A stretch of DNA of 10,445 bases from CAZVCJ01 sp964625745 (GCA_964625745.1 CAZVCJ010000144.1:1-10445); one strand, 5' to 3'; counted from the first letter of the stretch, positions 1-6,604 are shown. The notes: a model not told the origin generated them from the letters alone. Program-made: numbers and translations.

Positions 1-1
1 C

Positions 2-979
2 ATGTCTGTTCAAGAATGCGCCCTTTACGGCGATCTGGTCCTCTGGCTGCGGGACCGTGCCGCTGAGTTGCTGGCTGAGGCCAAAGCCGATTCCACCGTC
101 GAGGCGGAGACAACCCGGCTGGACGAGTTGATCCGGAGCTGGTTCTTCACGCCTCAGGACGAACTCTACGGCTCCGCCCCACGGGAGGTCATCTGGCGCG
201 AGCAGTTGGGTGAGCCCAACCCGATCCCGAAGGAATACGCGGACGAGGTCATTGCCGACGACAACTGTCCCATCTGCCAGATGATGCGGGAGGAGATCGA
301 GTCAGCCGAGGACGACCACGAGCACGGCTGGCACTGGACTTACTGTCCCGATTCCTGCCTCCTCGACCTCTACGACCCGGAGGGGAGCGAGGAACGCTGG
401 GAGAAAGAGTTTGCCCGTCACGAAGAATGGAAAGCTCAGCGGGAAGAGGAACGCCGGTGCCAGACCGAGCCGGCCCCGCCGTACATCCCGCCACCGGTGG
501 GAAGCAGGGAGGTGGATCCCGAGACCTTCCTGGAGGTATTACAGCGGCCGTGGCTTGACCCCGAACTGCACAAGGTGGCCGGGAAGCTGGCCGGGTGCTG
601 CGACGTGCCAGTGCCCGGCGACCGCTTTGGCAGCGGCTATCGCCGACTGACTCGTCCTGAGGCCACATCCCTGGTGGCCGGGCTGCATCAACAGGGCGTG
701 GACGTCCAGGCGCTGCTGGCTCAGATCGATGCCTGGCCTTACCAGAACGTGGCCCTGGACTGGCTGAGTGAGCCGGAAAAGAACGTGGCGGTGATCTGTC
801 TGGCTATGGAGACCGAGATCCATCCGGACGATGAAGCTGAACTGGCCCGTTTCCGCCAGCATCGGGATTTCATCTTCACCCTGGCCCGGCTGATCCCACC
901 CGGCGTCCGGCTCTGGCTCCAGGGCTGGCTGGAGGCAGTGGCCCATGGGGCGTTCGCTGCTCCGGACATTCCATTTTGA
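2..979 (+). CDS. Conserved hypothetical protein, possibly 5'-truncated
   Basis: The open frame gives 325 residues from an ATG at the second base of the window, so I cannot tell whether this is the true start or an internal Met. I do not recognise the family. The protein looks soluble and acidic, with no signal peptide or membrane segment. Visible marks are a segment at about residues 47-76 (FFTP, then PREVIW, then EPNPIP); a CPIC pair (C89, C92) followed by His106, His108, His111 and then C115 and C119, which could be a metal site; a charged, coiled-coil-like stretch at about 129-153; a proline-rich linker at about 157-166; and a more hydrophobic C-terminal half. The FFTP...PREVIW segment loosely recalls the Xre/MbcA/ParS (DUF2384) antitoxin C-terminus, but that is too weak for a call. 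The next gene, also hypothetical, follows after 103 nt on the same strand. Confidence 0.75.
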   Translation: MSVQECALYGDLVLWLRDRAAELLAEAKADSTVEAETTRLDELIRSWFFTPQDELYGSAPREVIWREQLGEPNPIPKEYADEVIADDNCPICQMMREEIESAEDDHEHGWHWTYCPDSCLLDLYDPEGSEERWEKEFARHEEWKAQREEERRCQTEPAPPYIPPPVGSREVDPETFLEVLQRPWLDPELHKVAGKLAGCCDVPVPGDRFGSGYRRLTRPEATSLVAGLHQQGVDVQALLAQIDAWPYQNVALDWLSEPEKNVAVICLAMETEIHPDDEAELARFRQHRDFIFTLARLIPPGVRLWLQGWLEAVAHGAFAAPDIPF

Positions 980-994
980 GGTGAGGATGTGACA

Positions 995-1066
995 CGCTGA
1001 AGGCGCTGAGATGCGCTGACGATACTGATTCAGCGGCCTCAGCGGAGTTCAGTGCTCTCAGCGATT
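995..1066. repeat. Tandem 9-10-bp array that switches orientation (CGCTGA / TCAGCG)
   Basis: Three units beginning CGCTGA (at 995, 1004 and 1014) are followed, after a short spacer, by four units on the opposite strand sense beginning TCAG (at 1030, 1039, 1049 and 1058; the third is TCAGTG). The period is 9-10 bp. The two halves are inverted relative to each other, so the whole can fold as an imperfect hairpin with its loop near 1020-1029. It fills most of the 103-nt gap between two hypothetical genes and ends just before the Shine-Dalgarno of the second. I see no promoter or clear terminator in this gap. Confidence 0.75.
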
Positions 1067-1082
1067 CGAAGGGAGGACGTAA

Positions 1083-1739
1083 ATGGCTAAACCATCGGCA
1101 AAACGACAGCAAGAGGCGCGCCAGCGTAAGGGGACCAGGCGCAAAGAGAAGCGCTCTCTCTTGAGCCGACTGATGCAGAGCCCGCGTGCCCTGCTCCGCG
1201 CTTCCGGCAATTGGCCTCTGCACGAGTGCCTTCTGACCAAAGAGTGGCGGGAGGAGGGGGCTACCGTTCAAATCCTGGTGGCACGCCGCTCGCCGTCGGG
1301 ACAGATCGCCACCGGCACTTTCCTGGTGGACCTGGACTGCCTGGGGGTCAAGAGCGCCTTTGCCAGCCTGTTCGACACCCGACGGGAGTACGAGCAAAAA
1401 CTGCGGGCTGGAATGATGGCCCGGCAAAAAATAATCAAGGCCGACCTCAACCTGGTGGCCAAGATCGTCCGCGAAGCGATTGCCTACGCCCAAGACCTGG
1501 GCTTCAAACCGGACCCCGACTACCGCGACGCCATGCTCGTGCTGGGCGCTGCCGACCCCGACGCCTGCGACGTGCCCATCCCGCTGGGTGGCCGAGATGG
1601 CAAACCCTTCTTCATCGCCGGCCCCTACGACAACGTAGATCGCATCATGGCCAAGCTGACGCGCAAGCTGGGGCCTGATGGTTTTCGCTTTCTCTTTCCA
1701 GTGGGCGGGGATGAAGAGGTTTTCTTGCTCGATGAATGA
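1083..1739 (+). CDS. Conserved hypothetical protein with basic N-terminus
   Basis: 218 residues. A GGGAGG Shine-Dalgarno at 1071-1076 sits 6 nt before the ATG and supports this start. The first 27 residues are rich in Lys/Arg and probably disordered, which could suggest nucleic-acid contact (inference). The best-defined part is about residues 43-97: a WPLHECL segment, an alternating hydrophobic stretch around VQILVARR, then TGTFLVDLDCLGVKSAF. From memory, proteins with this WPLHECL / FLVDLDCLGVK pattern occur as uncharacterised proteins in Planctomycetes and Chloroflexota; I know no function. The C-terminal half has mixed helical character and ends in an acidic tail (DEEVFLLDE). There is no signal peptide or membrane helix. 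Its TGA is followed directly by the ATG of the dehydrogenase-like gene, so the two are probably co-transcribed and translationally coupled. Confidence 0.8.
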   Translation: MAKPSAKRQQEARQRKGTRRKEKRSLLSRLMQSPRALLRASGNWPLHECLLTKEWREEGATVQILVARRSPSGQIATGTFLVDLDCLGVKSAFASLFDTRREYEQKLRAGMMARQKIIKADLNLVAKIVREAIAYAQDLGFKPDPDYRDAMLVLGAADPDACDVPIPLGGRDGKPFFIAGPYDNVDRIMAKLTRKLGPDGFRFLFPVGGDEEVFLLDE

Positions 1740-2711
1740 ATGAAGCTATCGGTACATCTGCTCCGCCAGCCCGATCCCGCCGTGCTGGCTCATCTGCGCG
1801 CTCATCTGGATGCCGAAGTTCATCTCACCTTCGGCCCCGACTTGCCCGTGCCGGCTGACTACCACATCCTGGTCGCCGGCCGCCCCCGGTGCGAGCACCT
1901 GACTGCCAGCCCCAACCTGTGCGCTCTCATCGTTCCCTGGGCGGGTCTGCCCGAGGCGACGCGCGACCTGATGCGTGACTTTCCCCACATCTCCATCCAC
2001 AACCTGCACCACAATGCCGCACCCGTTGCCGAAATGGCCGTCGCCCTGATGTTGGCTGCCGCCAAGCTGGTCATCCCTATGGACCGAGCACTGCGCGCCC
2101 ACGATTGGACTCCTCGCTACCAGCCTGGCCCAGCTATCCTGCTGGAGGGCAAGACGGCGCTGATCCTGGGCTACGGCGCTATCGGCCAGCGGGTGGCTGG
2201 TCTGTGCCGGGCATTGGGGATGAAGGTAATGGCTGTTCGGCGCCATGTCGTCACGCCTTCCCCAGACGAGGTCTATCCTCCCGACGCCCTGCACAGCTTG
2301 CTGCCTCAGGCCAACGTCCTCATCATCTGTCTGCCCCACACCCCCGAAACGACGGGGCTGATCGGTGAGAGGGAGCTGGCTCTGCTGCCGCCAGGTGCTG
2401 TCCTGGTCAACGTGGGGCGCGGCCCGATTGTGGATGAAGCTGCTTTGTACCACGCCTTGCGCGAGGGAACCTTGCACTCCGCCGGATTGGACGTCTGGTA
2501 CAACTATCCAGCCGACGAAGCGGCTCGATCCCACACGCCACCCTCAGCCTATCCCTTTCACGAGTTGGACAACGTGGTGATGAGTCCGCATCGGGCTGGG
2601 GGAGCCGACGAGACAGAGATACGGTGCATGACGCATTTGGCCGCGTTGCTCAATGCGGCGGCGAGAGGGGAGGAGATGCCGAATTGGGTTGATTTGCAGG
2701 CGGGGTATTGA
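1740..2711 (+). CDS. D-isomer-specific 2-hydroxyacid dehydrogenase family protein
   Basis: 323 residues, the usual length for this NAD(P)-dependent family, whose members reduce 2-oxo acids such as glyoxylate or hydroxypyruvate. The nucleotide-binding motif is GYGAIGQ (residues 144-150) within the Rossmann domain at about 100-285. The family's NVGRG motif supplies catalytic Arg227, and SPHRAGG supplies His284. The third catalytic residue is altered: where the DVFxxEP motif carries Glu, this protein reads DVWYNYP, placing Tyr at 256. The Arg-to-Glu spacing of 29 residues matches E. coli SerA (R240/E269), so the alignment is firm. An insertion of about five residues then separates this site from His284. 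Proton relay and substrate range may therefore differ. The ATG follows the upstream TGA without a gap and there is no good Shine-Dalgarno, which favours coupling by re-initiation. The next gene starts 2 nt after its stop. Confidence 0.9.
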   Translation: MKLSVHLLRQPDPAVLAHLRAHLDAEVHLTFGPDLPVPADYHILVAGRPRCEHLTASPNLCALIVPWAGLPEATRDLMRDFPHISIHNLHHNAAPVAEMAVALMLAAAKLVIPMDRALRAHDWTPRYQPGPAILLEGKTALILGYGAIGQRVAGLCRALGMKVMAVRRHVVTPSPDEVYPPDALHSLLPQANVLIICLPHTPETTGLIGERELALLPPGAVLVNVGRGPIVDEAALYHALREGTLHSAGLDVWYNYPADEAARSHTPPSAYPFHELDNVVMSPHRAGGADETEIRCMTHLAALLNAAARGEEMPNWVDLQAGY

Positions 2712-2713
2712 GG

Positions 2714-3484
2714 ATGATTCGTAAACCGCTGGCGCTCTCCAACTGGAAGATGGCGATGACGGTCGCCGAGAGCCGGGCCTTCATCCGTGACTTTGAGGCG
2801 ATAGCGGGGGACTTGCTAGAGAGGGTGGACGTGGTGATCTGTCCGCCCTTCACCGCGCTGTGGCCGGTGGCGCAGGCGCTGCGCGGCAGCCATATCCAGT
2901 TGGGGGGGCAGAACATCGCGCCGACCGCCGACCCGGCTCGTACCGGCGAAATCTCGGCGGCACTGCTGGCCGACGTCGGCTGCTGCTGGGTGATGCTGGG
3001 GCACCGGGAGGTCCGCCGACACCTGGGCGACGACGACGCAGCGGTCAACCGCAAGGTGCACCTGGCGCTCGACGCGGGCCTGTCGCCCATCCTGCTGATC
3101 GGCGAGGAGCGCCATGACCGGTCCCCGCTGGCGGAGGCCCTGGGGCGGCAATTGGAGCGGGTGCTGGCAGGCTGCCAGACGAAGCAGGTGGAGACGATGG
3201 CCTTCGTCTACGAGCCTGAAGGTGCCATCGGCGTGGCTGCACCTGCCTCGCCGGAGCACGTGGCGGCCGGTTGCGGCGTCATTCGGGGCAGATTGCGTGG
3301 ACGCTGGGGCGGCGTGGTGGCCGAAAGCGTGCGCATCATCTACGGGGGGAGCGTCGCACCGGAGCACGCCGCCGACCTGCTGTCCTGCCCCAACATGGAC
3401 GGCCTGGGCGCGACACGACGCGGCCGGGACGCGGTGACCTTTGCCGAAATCGTGCGCCTCATCGCCCGGATGCGCACGCCCTGA
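2714..3484 (+). CDS. Triosephosphate isomerase-like protein, divergent active site
   Basis: 256 residues from the ATG at 2714, a normal TPI length. TPI interconverts glyceraldehyde-3-phosphate and dihydroxyacetone phosphate. The (beta/alpha)8 landmarks are present: NWKM with Asn10 and Lys12; TGEIS at 77-81; catalytic His97; catalytic Glu167 in YEP; and the phosphate-binding YGGSV (210-214). Several otherwise near-invariant positions differ. GHSERR reads GHREVR, so the Ser next to the catalytic His is Arg98 and the first Arg is Val100. The flexible loop 6 (normally P-x-W-A-I-G-T-G) reads PEGAIGVA, losing the Trp. Loop 8 (normally DGALVGGASL) reads DGLGATRRGR, losing the GG pair. The fold is clear, but it may be a paralogue acting on another sugar phosphate; TPI-like erythrulose-phosphate isomerases are a precedent. 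It is probably co-translated with the upstream dehydrogenase. No second TPI lies in this window. Confidence 0.88.
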   Translation: MIRKPLALSNWKMAMTVAESRAFIRDFEAIAGDLLERVDVVICPPFTALWPVAQALRGSHIQLGGQNIAPTADPARTGEISAALLADVGCCWVMLGHREVRRHLGDDDAAVNRKVHLALDAGLSPILLIGEERHDRSPLAEALGRQLERVLAGCQTKQVETMAFVYEPEGAIGVAAPASPEHVAAGCGVIRGRLRGRWGGVVAESVRIIYGGSVAPEHAADLLSCPNMDGLGATRRGRDAVTFAEIVRLIARMRTP

Positions 3485-3510
3485 TTGCCCCGTCCCGGCT
3501 GTCTATACAC

Positions 3511-3570
3511 TCGTAGTAGCGACTTTAGTCGCTTCTTCGCATTTGCGAACGACTAAAGTCGTTACTACGA
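3511..3570. repeat. 60-bp nested palindrome between convergent genes
   Basis: Arms 3511-3531 and 3550-3570 pair over 21 positions with a single G.T pair. Each arm also folds alone: GCGACT-TT-AGTCGC in the left and ACGACT-AA-AGTCGT in the right. The top holds a third hairpin, TTCGCA-TT-TGCGAA (3536-3549). The right arm ends 2 nt from the stop codon of the minus-strand carboxypeptidase gene, and the left begins 26 nt after the stop of the isomerase-like gene. It could end or stabilise transcripts from both sides, but no T-run follows the stem, so it is not a classical intrinsic terminator. Similar GCGACT..AGTCGC palindromes are, as I recall, dispersed in Chloroflexota genomes. Confidence 0.88.
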
Positions 3571-3572
3571 AA

Positions 3573-5078
3573 CTACAGTTCGTACAACTTCCCGTACTTC
3601 GTCCTCAGATAGCGAATGTATGGCTCAATGCTCATCGGCCCGCCGGTGACGCGCTCGACCAGCTCAGTGGCGGTGTACTTGCTTCCGTGCTGGTAGATGT
3701 TATCTTTGAGCCAGCCGTGCAGCGTGCCGAATTCGCCCTCTTCGATCTCCGCGGGAATCTCAGGATGAGCTGACAGAGCAGTCTCGAAGAACTGCGCGTT
3801 CAGGATGTTGCCCAGAGTGTAGCCCTGGAAGGCGCCGCCGATGATGCCGCCGTACCAGTGTACATCCTGCAGCACGCCGTCCCGGTCGTCCGGTGGCGCG
3901 ATGCCCAGGTCAGCCTCAAAGCGCTCGCGCCACGCCTCGGGTAGATCGCGCACTGCCAGGCGACCTTCCAGCAGGGCCAGCTCGAAGTCGAAGCGTAGCA
4001 TGACGTGCAGGTTGTAGGTCACTTCGTCGGCTTCGGTGCGAATCAGCGAGGGCTCGACTTTGTTGATCGCGCGGTAGAACGTGTCCAGCGGCACTGATCC
4101 CAATTGGTCGGGGAAGACCGCCTGGAGTTTGGGATAGAAGAATCGCCAGAAGCCCCGGCTTCGCCCGACGATGTTCTCCCACAGGCGGGATTGGCTCTCG
4201 TGGACGCCCGATGATGTCCCCCCGGCCAGCGGCGTGCCCTCGAAGTCCACACGAACGCCCTGCTCGTACATCGCGTGGCCGGACTCGTGCAGCGTGCCGA
4301 ACAGCGCTTCGCCCAGGTTGTTTTCCTTGACGCGGGTGGTGATACGCACGTCGCCGATGGAGAACCCGGTCGTGAACGGGTGAGGGCTTTTGTCTTGCCG
4401 TCCGCGCTCAAAGTCGTAGCCGAAGCGCTTGATGACCTCGAGGCCAAAGGCCCACTGCTGCGCTTCGGGGAAGGTCTGGTGCAGGCACGAGTCGTCGGCG
4501 GCGGGCTGGGCGGTGATGGCCTGCACGAGGGGCACGAGTTGCTGGCGTAGCTCGGCAAAGAGGGCGCGCAAGGTGGAGGCCTTCATTCCGTAGTCGTGGA
4601 AGTCGATCAGGGGATCGGCGATGTGCTCGTAGCCGGGGAAGAAGTCGGCCAGTTGACGGCTCAGGTCTAGCGTCTTTTCAAGGTAGGGCTGCACGGTAGG
4701 AAAGTCGTTCGCAGGTCGGGCCTTGGTCCAGACCTCATAAGACAGGGACGTGTGGTTAGAGAGCTGGGCCACGAAAGAGGGCGGCACCTTCACCGCTTTC
4801 TCGTAGTTGCGCCGCGTGACTCGGATCAGGCTGGCCTCGTCCGAATCGTAGGGTAGGCCCTCCTCGTAGGGGCGCAGGTCTTCCAGTAGTTTTCCGATGG
4901 CCGGGTCGGTGAACTTCTCGTGGGACAGTTGCCCCAGGGTGGCCATTTGGCGCGCACGGGCCGCCGCGCCGCCGGGCGGCATGTAGGTTGACTGGTCCCA
5001 CTCCAGCAGCGCAGCGGTGGATTCCAGGTCGCTGATCTCGACGAGACGATTTTTGAGCTCTTGCAGTTTGGTTTTCAT
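3573..5078 (-). CDS. Carboxypeptidase, M32 family (Taq-type metallocarboxypeptidase)
   Basis: 501 residues, the typical length of the M32 family of cytoplasmic metal-dependent carboxypeptidases, which trim C-terminal residues from peptides. All signature motifs are present and in order: HPF at 233-235, DVRIT at 243-247, the zinc-binding HESGH (His264, Glu265, His268), HESQS with the third ligand Glu294, IRTEAD at 346-351, and GVLQDVHW at 401-408. The N-terminal helical lid, rich in Gln/Arg/Lys at about 1-60, is intact, and there is no signal peptide, consistent with a cytosolic enzyme. The start is supported by an AAGGGG Shine-Dalgarno (plus coordinates 5087-5092) 8 nt before the ATG, and by a well-formed promoter further upstream. 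It is the only minus-strand gene in the window and appears monocistronic, diverging from the phosphofructokinase gene. Probable role: peptide recycling. Confidence 0.97.
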   Translation of the reverse strand: MKTKLQELKNRLVEISDLESTAALLEWDQSTYMPPGGAAARARQMATLGQLSHEKFTDPAIGKLLEDLRPYEEGLPYDSDEASLIRVTRRNYEKAVKVPPSFVAQLSNHTSLSYEVWTKARPANDFPTVQPYLEKTLDLSRQLADFFPGYEHIADPLIDFHDYGMKASTLRALFAELRQQLVPLVQAITAQPAADDSCLHQTFPEAQQWAFGLEVIKRFGYDFERGRQDKSPHPFTTGFSIGDVRITTRVKENNLGEALFGTLHESGHAMYEQGVRVDFEGTPLAGGTSSGVHESQSRLWENIVGRSRGFWRFFYPKLQAVFPDQLGSVPLDTFYRAINKVEPSLIRTEADEVTYNLHVMLRFDFELALLEGRLAVRDLPEAWRERFEADLGIAPPDDRDGVLQDVHWYGGIIGGAFQGYTLGNILNAQFFETALSAHPEIPAEIEEGEFGTLHGWLKDNIYQHGSKYTATELVERVTGGPMSIEPYIRYLRTKYGKLYEL

Positions 5079-5109
5079 GAAGTTTTCCCCTTTCCTGTGA
5101 TATGGTTAC

Positions 5110-5138
5110 AAGATACCACACAAGGTGTGGATTGTCAA
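5110..5138 (-). promoter_or_regulatory. Sigma-70-type promoter for the M32 carboxypeptidase
   Basis: On the minus strand a perfect -35 TTGACA (plus 5133-5138) and a -10 TATCTT (plus 5110-5115, four of six consensus positions) are separated by exactly 17 nt. The predicted start lies about 25 nt upstream of the ATG at 5078, leaving room for the Shine-Dalgarno. Confidence 0.72.
5116..5130. promoter_or_regulatory. Candidate operator: CCACAC-AAG-GTGTGG dyad in promoter spacer
   Basis: A perfect 6-bp inverted repeat with a 3-nt centre lies wholly inside the 17-nt spacer between the -35 and -10 boxes of the carboxypeptidase promoter. A protein bound here would occlude RNA polymerase, so a repressor site is plausible. 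No regulator gene lies in the window. Confidence 0.4.
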
Positions 5139-5171
5139 GCCTGGAGCGCTCGGAATTGCCAGGCAATCCAC
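5127..5171. promoter_or_regulatory. Larger dyad between the two divergent -35 regions
   Basis: GTGGATTG (5127-5134) and CAATCCAC (5164-5171) are perfect 8-bp inverted copies. A nested pair, CCTGG (5140-5144) and CCAGG (5159-5163), lies inside them. The dyad covers both -35 boxes, one on each strand, so a factor bound here could affect both divergent genes. This is inference from position and symmetry only. Confidence 0.4.
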
Positions 5172-5184
5172 TTTCTGGTATAAT
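5156..5184 (+). promoter_or_regulatory. Sigma-70-type promoter for the PPi-phosphofructokinase gene
   Basis: A -35 of TTGCCA (5156-5161; five of six consensus) and a perfect TATAAT -10 (5179-5184) are separated by 17 nt. Transcription would start near 5191, about 22 nt before the ATG. The strong consensus match suggests substantial, possibly constitutive expression. Confidence 0.8.
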
Positions 5185-5199
5185 CTGGTGAGATTGCTC

Positions 5200-5205
5200 A
5201 GGAGG
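5200..5205 (+). promoter_or_regulatory. Ribosome binding site AGGAGG for phosphofructokinase
   Basis: A full-consensus Shine-Dalgarno, 8 nt before the ATG at 5214. It fixes the start of the gene. Confidence 0.85.
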
Positions 5206-5213
5206 ACGCAAGC

Positions 5214-6503
5214 ATGACCCAACCACGAAACGTCGTCGTCGCCCAATCGGGTGGGCCGACGCCGGTGATCAACAACTCGCTGCGCGGCGTGGTGGAGACC
5301 TGCCGCGCCATGCCCGATGTGTTCGGCACGGTTTACGCCGGCTGGCACGGCATCGAAGGGGTGTTGAAAGAGAAACTGCTCGACCTCTCCGCCCAGCCCA
5401 CGGAAGAGATCTGCCTGCTGCGCACTACTCCTGCCGCCGGGGCTATCGGCACCTGCCGCTACAAGCTGAAGGCCGCTCAGCAGGAGGATTTCGAGCGCGT
5501 CATCGAGGTCTTTCGCGCCCACGACGTCGGCTACTTCTTCTACATCGGCGGCAACGACTCGATGGACACGGCCCACAAGATGGCGCTGCTGGCGCAGGAG
5601 CGGGGGCTGGAGATCATCTCTGCCGGCGTGCCCAAGACCATAGACAACGACGTGGGTGATAGCGAGTTCAAGCTCATAGATCACACCCCTGGCTACGGCT
5701 CGGTGGCCCGTTACTGGGCGCTCAACGTCCAGAACGCCGACCAGGAGAACGCTGGCTCCTGTCCGTCCGACCCGGTGTTGGTGCTGCAAGCCATGGGCCG
5801 CAAGATCGGTTTCATCCCGGCCGCCGCTCGCCTGGCCGATCCAGAGCGCGAGATGCCGCTGCTCATCTTCATGCGGGAGTCGGGCCTGACCGTGGAGGAG
5901 TTGGCCGATGGCGTGAACGACGTGCTCAGGGAGCGGGGCCGGGCGCTGGTGGTAATTAGCGAGGGATTCGACGTGGGCGCCATCGGCGAACGCAAGGATG
6001 CCTTCGGCCACACCATGTTCTCGTCCAGCCAGATGACGGTCGAGCAGATCGTGGTGAACTATTTGAACGAGGCAGGGCTTTCTGCACGGGGATCGGCTCG
6101 CGGCAACGTATCGGGCACCGACCAGCGCCACAACATCATCTATGCCTCCAGCGTTGATTTGGAGGAAGCCTACAAGGTCGGGCAAAAGGCGGTGCTGATA
6201 GCCGCCGAGGAAGGTTCGGGTTTCATGGCCACCATCTTGCGAGAGCCGGGTCCTTTTTATAACGTCCGCTACGACAAGGTGTCACTGGAAGCAGTTGCCA
6301 ACTCCGAACGGACCTTTCCCGAGAGTTGGATCGCGCCCAGTCGGGTGGACGTCACCGACGACTTTGTGCGGTATGCTCGCCCTCTGATCGGCGACGACTG
6401 GCCCGCCATCCCGCTGGTGGATGGCCGGCAGCGGTTCGCTCGCCTCCAGCCCATCTTCGCCGAAAAGAAGTTGCCAGAGTACGTGCCGCAGGCATATCGG
6501 TAA
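5214..6503 (+). CDS. 6-phosphofructokinase, pyrophosphate-dependent type
   Basis: 429 residues, the length of the PPi-using or long-form PfkA group (Thermotoga maritima PPi-PFK is similar in size) rather than the roughly 320 of E. coli PfkA. It phosphorylates fructose-6-phosphate to fructose-1,6-bisphosphate. Landmarks: QSGGPTPVIN (11-20) for phosphoryl-donor binding; GGNDS (112-116); PKTIDND (140-146) with catalytic Asp144 and Asp146; and MGRKIG (194-199) for substrate binding. Donor specificity can be read from two positions. ATP enzymes have Gly in GGDGS and PGTIDND; here they are Asp115 and Lys141, the pair known to select pyrophosphate. Such enzymes are reversible and save ATP in glycolysis. 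A consensus promoter and AGGAGG site lie directly upstream. The gene faces away from the M32 gene and is followed by a palindrome and then a PfkB-type sugar kinase. Confidence 0.95.
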   Translation: MTQPRNVVVAQSGGPTPVINNSLRGVVETCRAMPDVFGTVYAGWHGIEGVLKEKLLDLSAQPTEEICLLRTTPAAGAIGTCRYKLKAAQQEDFERVIEVFRAHDVGYFFYIGGNDSMDTAHKMALLAQERGLEIISAGVPKTIDNDVGDSEFKLIDHTPGYGSVARYWALNVQNADQENAGSCPSDPVLVLQAMGRKIGFIPAAARLADPEREMPLLIFMRESGLTVEELADGVNDVLRERGRALVVISEGFDVGAIGERKDAFGHTMFSSSQMTVEQIVVNYLNEAGLSARGSARGNVSGTDQRHNIIYASSVDLEEAYKVGQKAVLIAAEEGSGFMATILREPGPFYNVRYDKVSLEAVANSERTFPESWIAPSRVDVTDDFVRYARPLIGDDWPAIPLVDGRQRFARLQPIFAEKKLPEYVPQAYR

Positions 6504-6520
6504 CGCACCAGGATAGCATA

Positions 6521-6580
6521 CCGGAGTCCTGAACTTGTTCAGGTTCAGGGTCTTACCCCCCAACAAGTTGGGGACTCCGG
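6521..6580. repeat. 60-bp nested palindrome after the phosphofructokinase gene
   Basis: The outer arms CCGGAGTCC (6521-6529) and GGACTCCGG (6572-6580) are perfectly inverted, and pairing continues with few mismatches to about 6543/6558. Each arm contains its own 7-bp hairpin with a 2-nt centre: CCTGAAC-TT-GTTCAGG (6528-6543) and CCCCAAC-AA-GTTGGGG (6558-6573). It lies 17 nt after the stop codon and could act as a 3'-end processing or attenuation structure. It lacks a following T-run, so I do not call it an intrinsic terminator. A smaller CCTGA..TCAGG stem follows at 6584-6596. Confidence 0.88.
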
Positions 6581-6604
6581 CGCCCTGAATCTCAGGATGA
6601 CTTA

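Noticed and set aside
140..232. MbcA/ParS (DUF2384) antitoxin domain in the first protein
   Set aside because: Only a short FFTP...PREVIW resemblance is visible, and there is no adjacent RES-type toxin gene.
876..1493. 205-codon open frame on the minus strand across the first two hypothetical genes
   Set aside because: It spans an intergenic repeat and two sense-strand genes, has low-complexity composition and no Shine-Dalgarno. A shadow frame.
2708..2713. TTG at 2708 as the start of the TPI-like gene
   Set aside because: It overlaps the upstream TGA and adds only two residues. The ATG at 2714 gives an N-terminus (MIRKPLALSNWKM) that matches the family.
3511..3570. Bidirectional intrinsic terminator
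   Set aside because: The stem is strong but no T-run follows on either side, so only a repeat is called. A 3'-end role remains possible.
5106..6185. Long open frame of 359 codons on the minus strand opposite phosphofructokinase
   Set aside because: It lies antisense to a clearly recognisable enzyme, has no family features and is explained by GC-rich codon bias leaving the opposite frame open.
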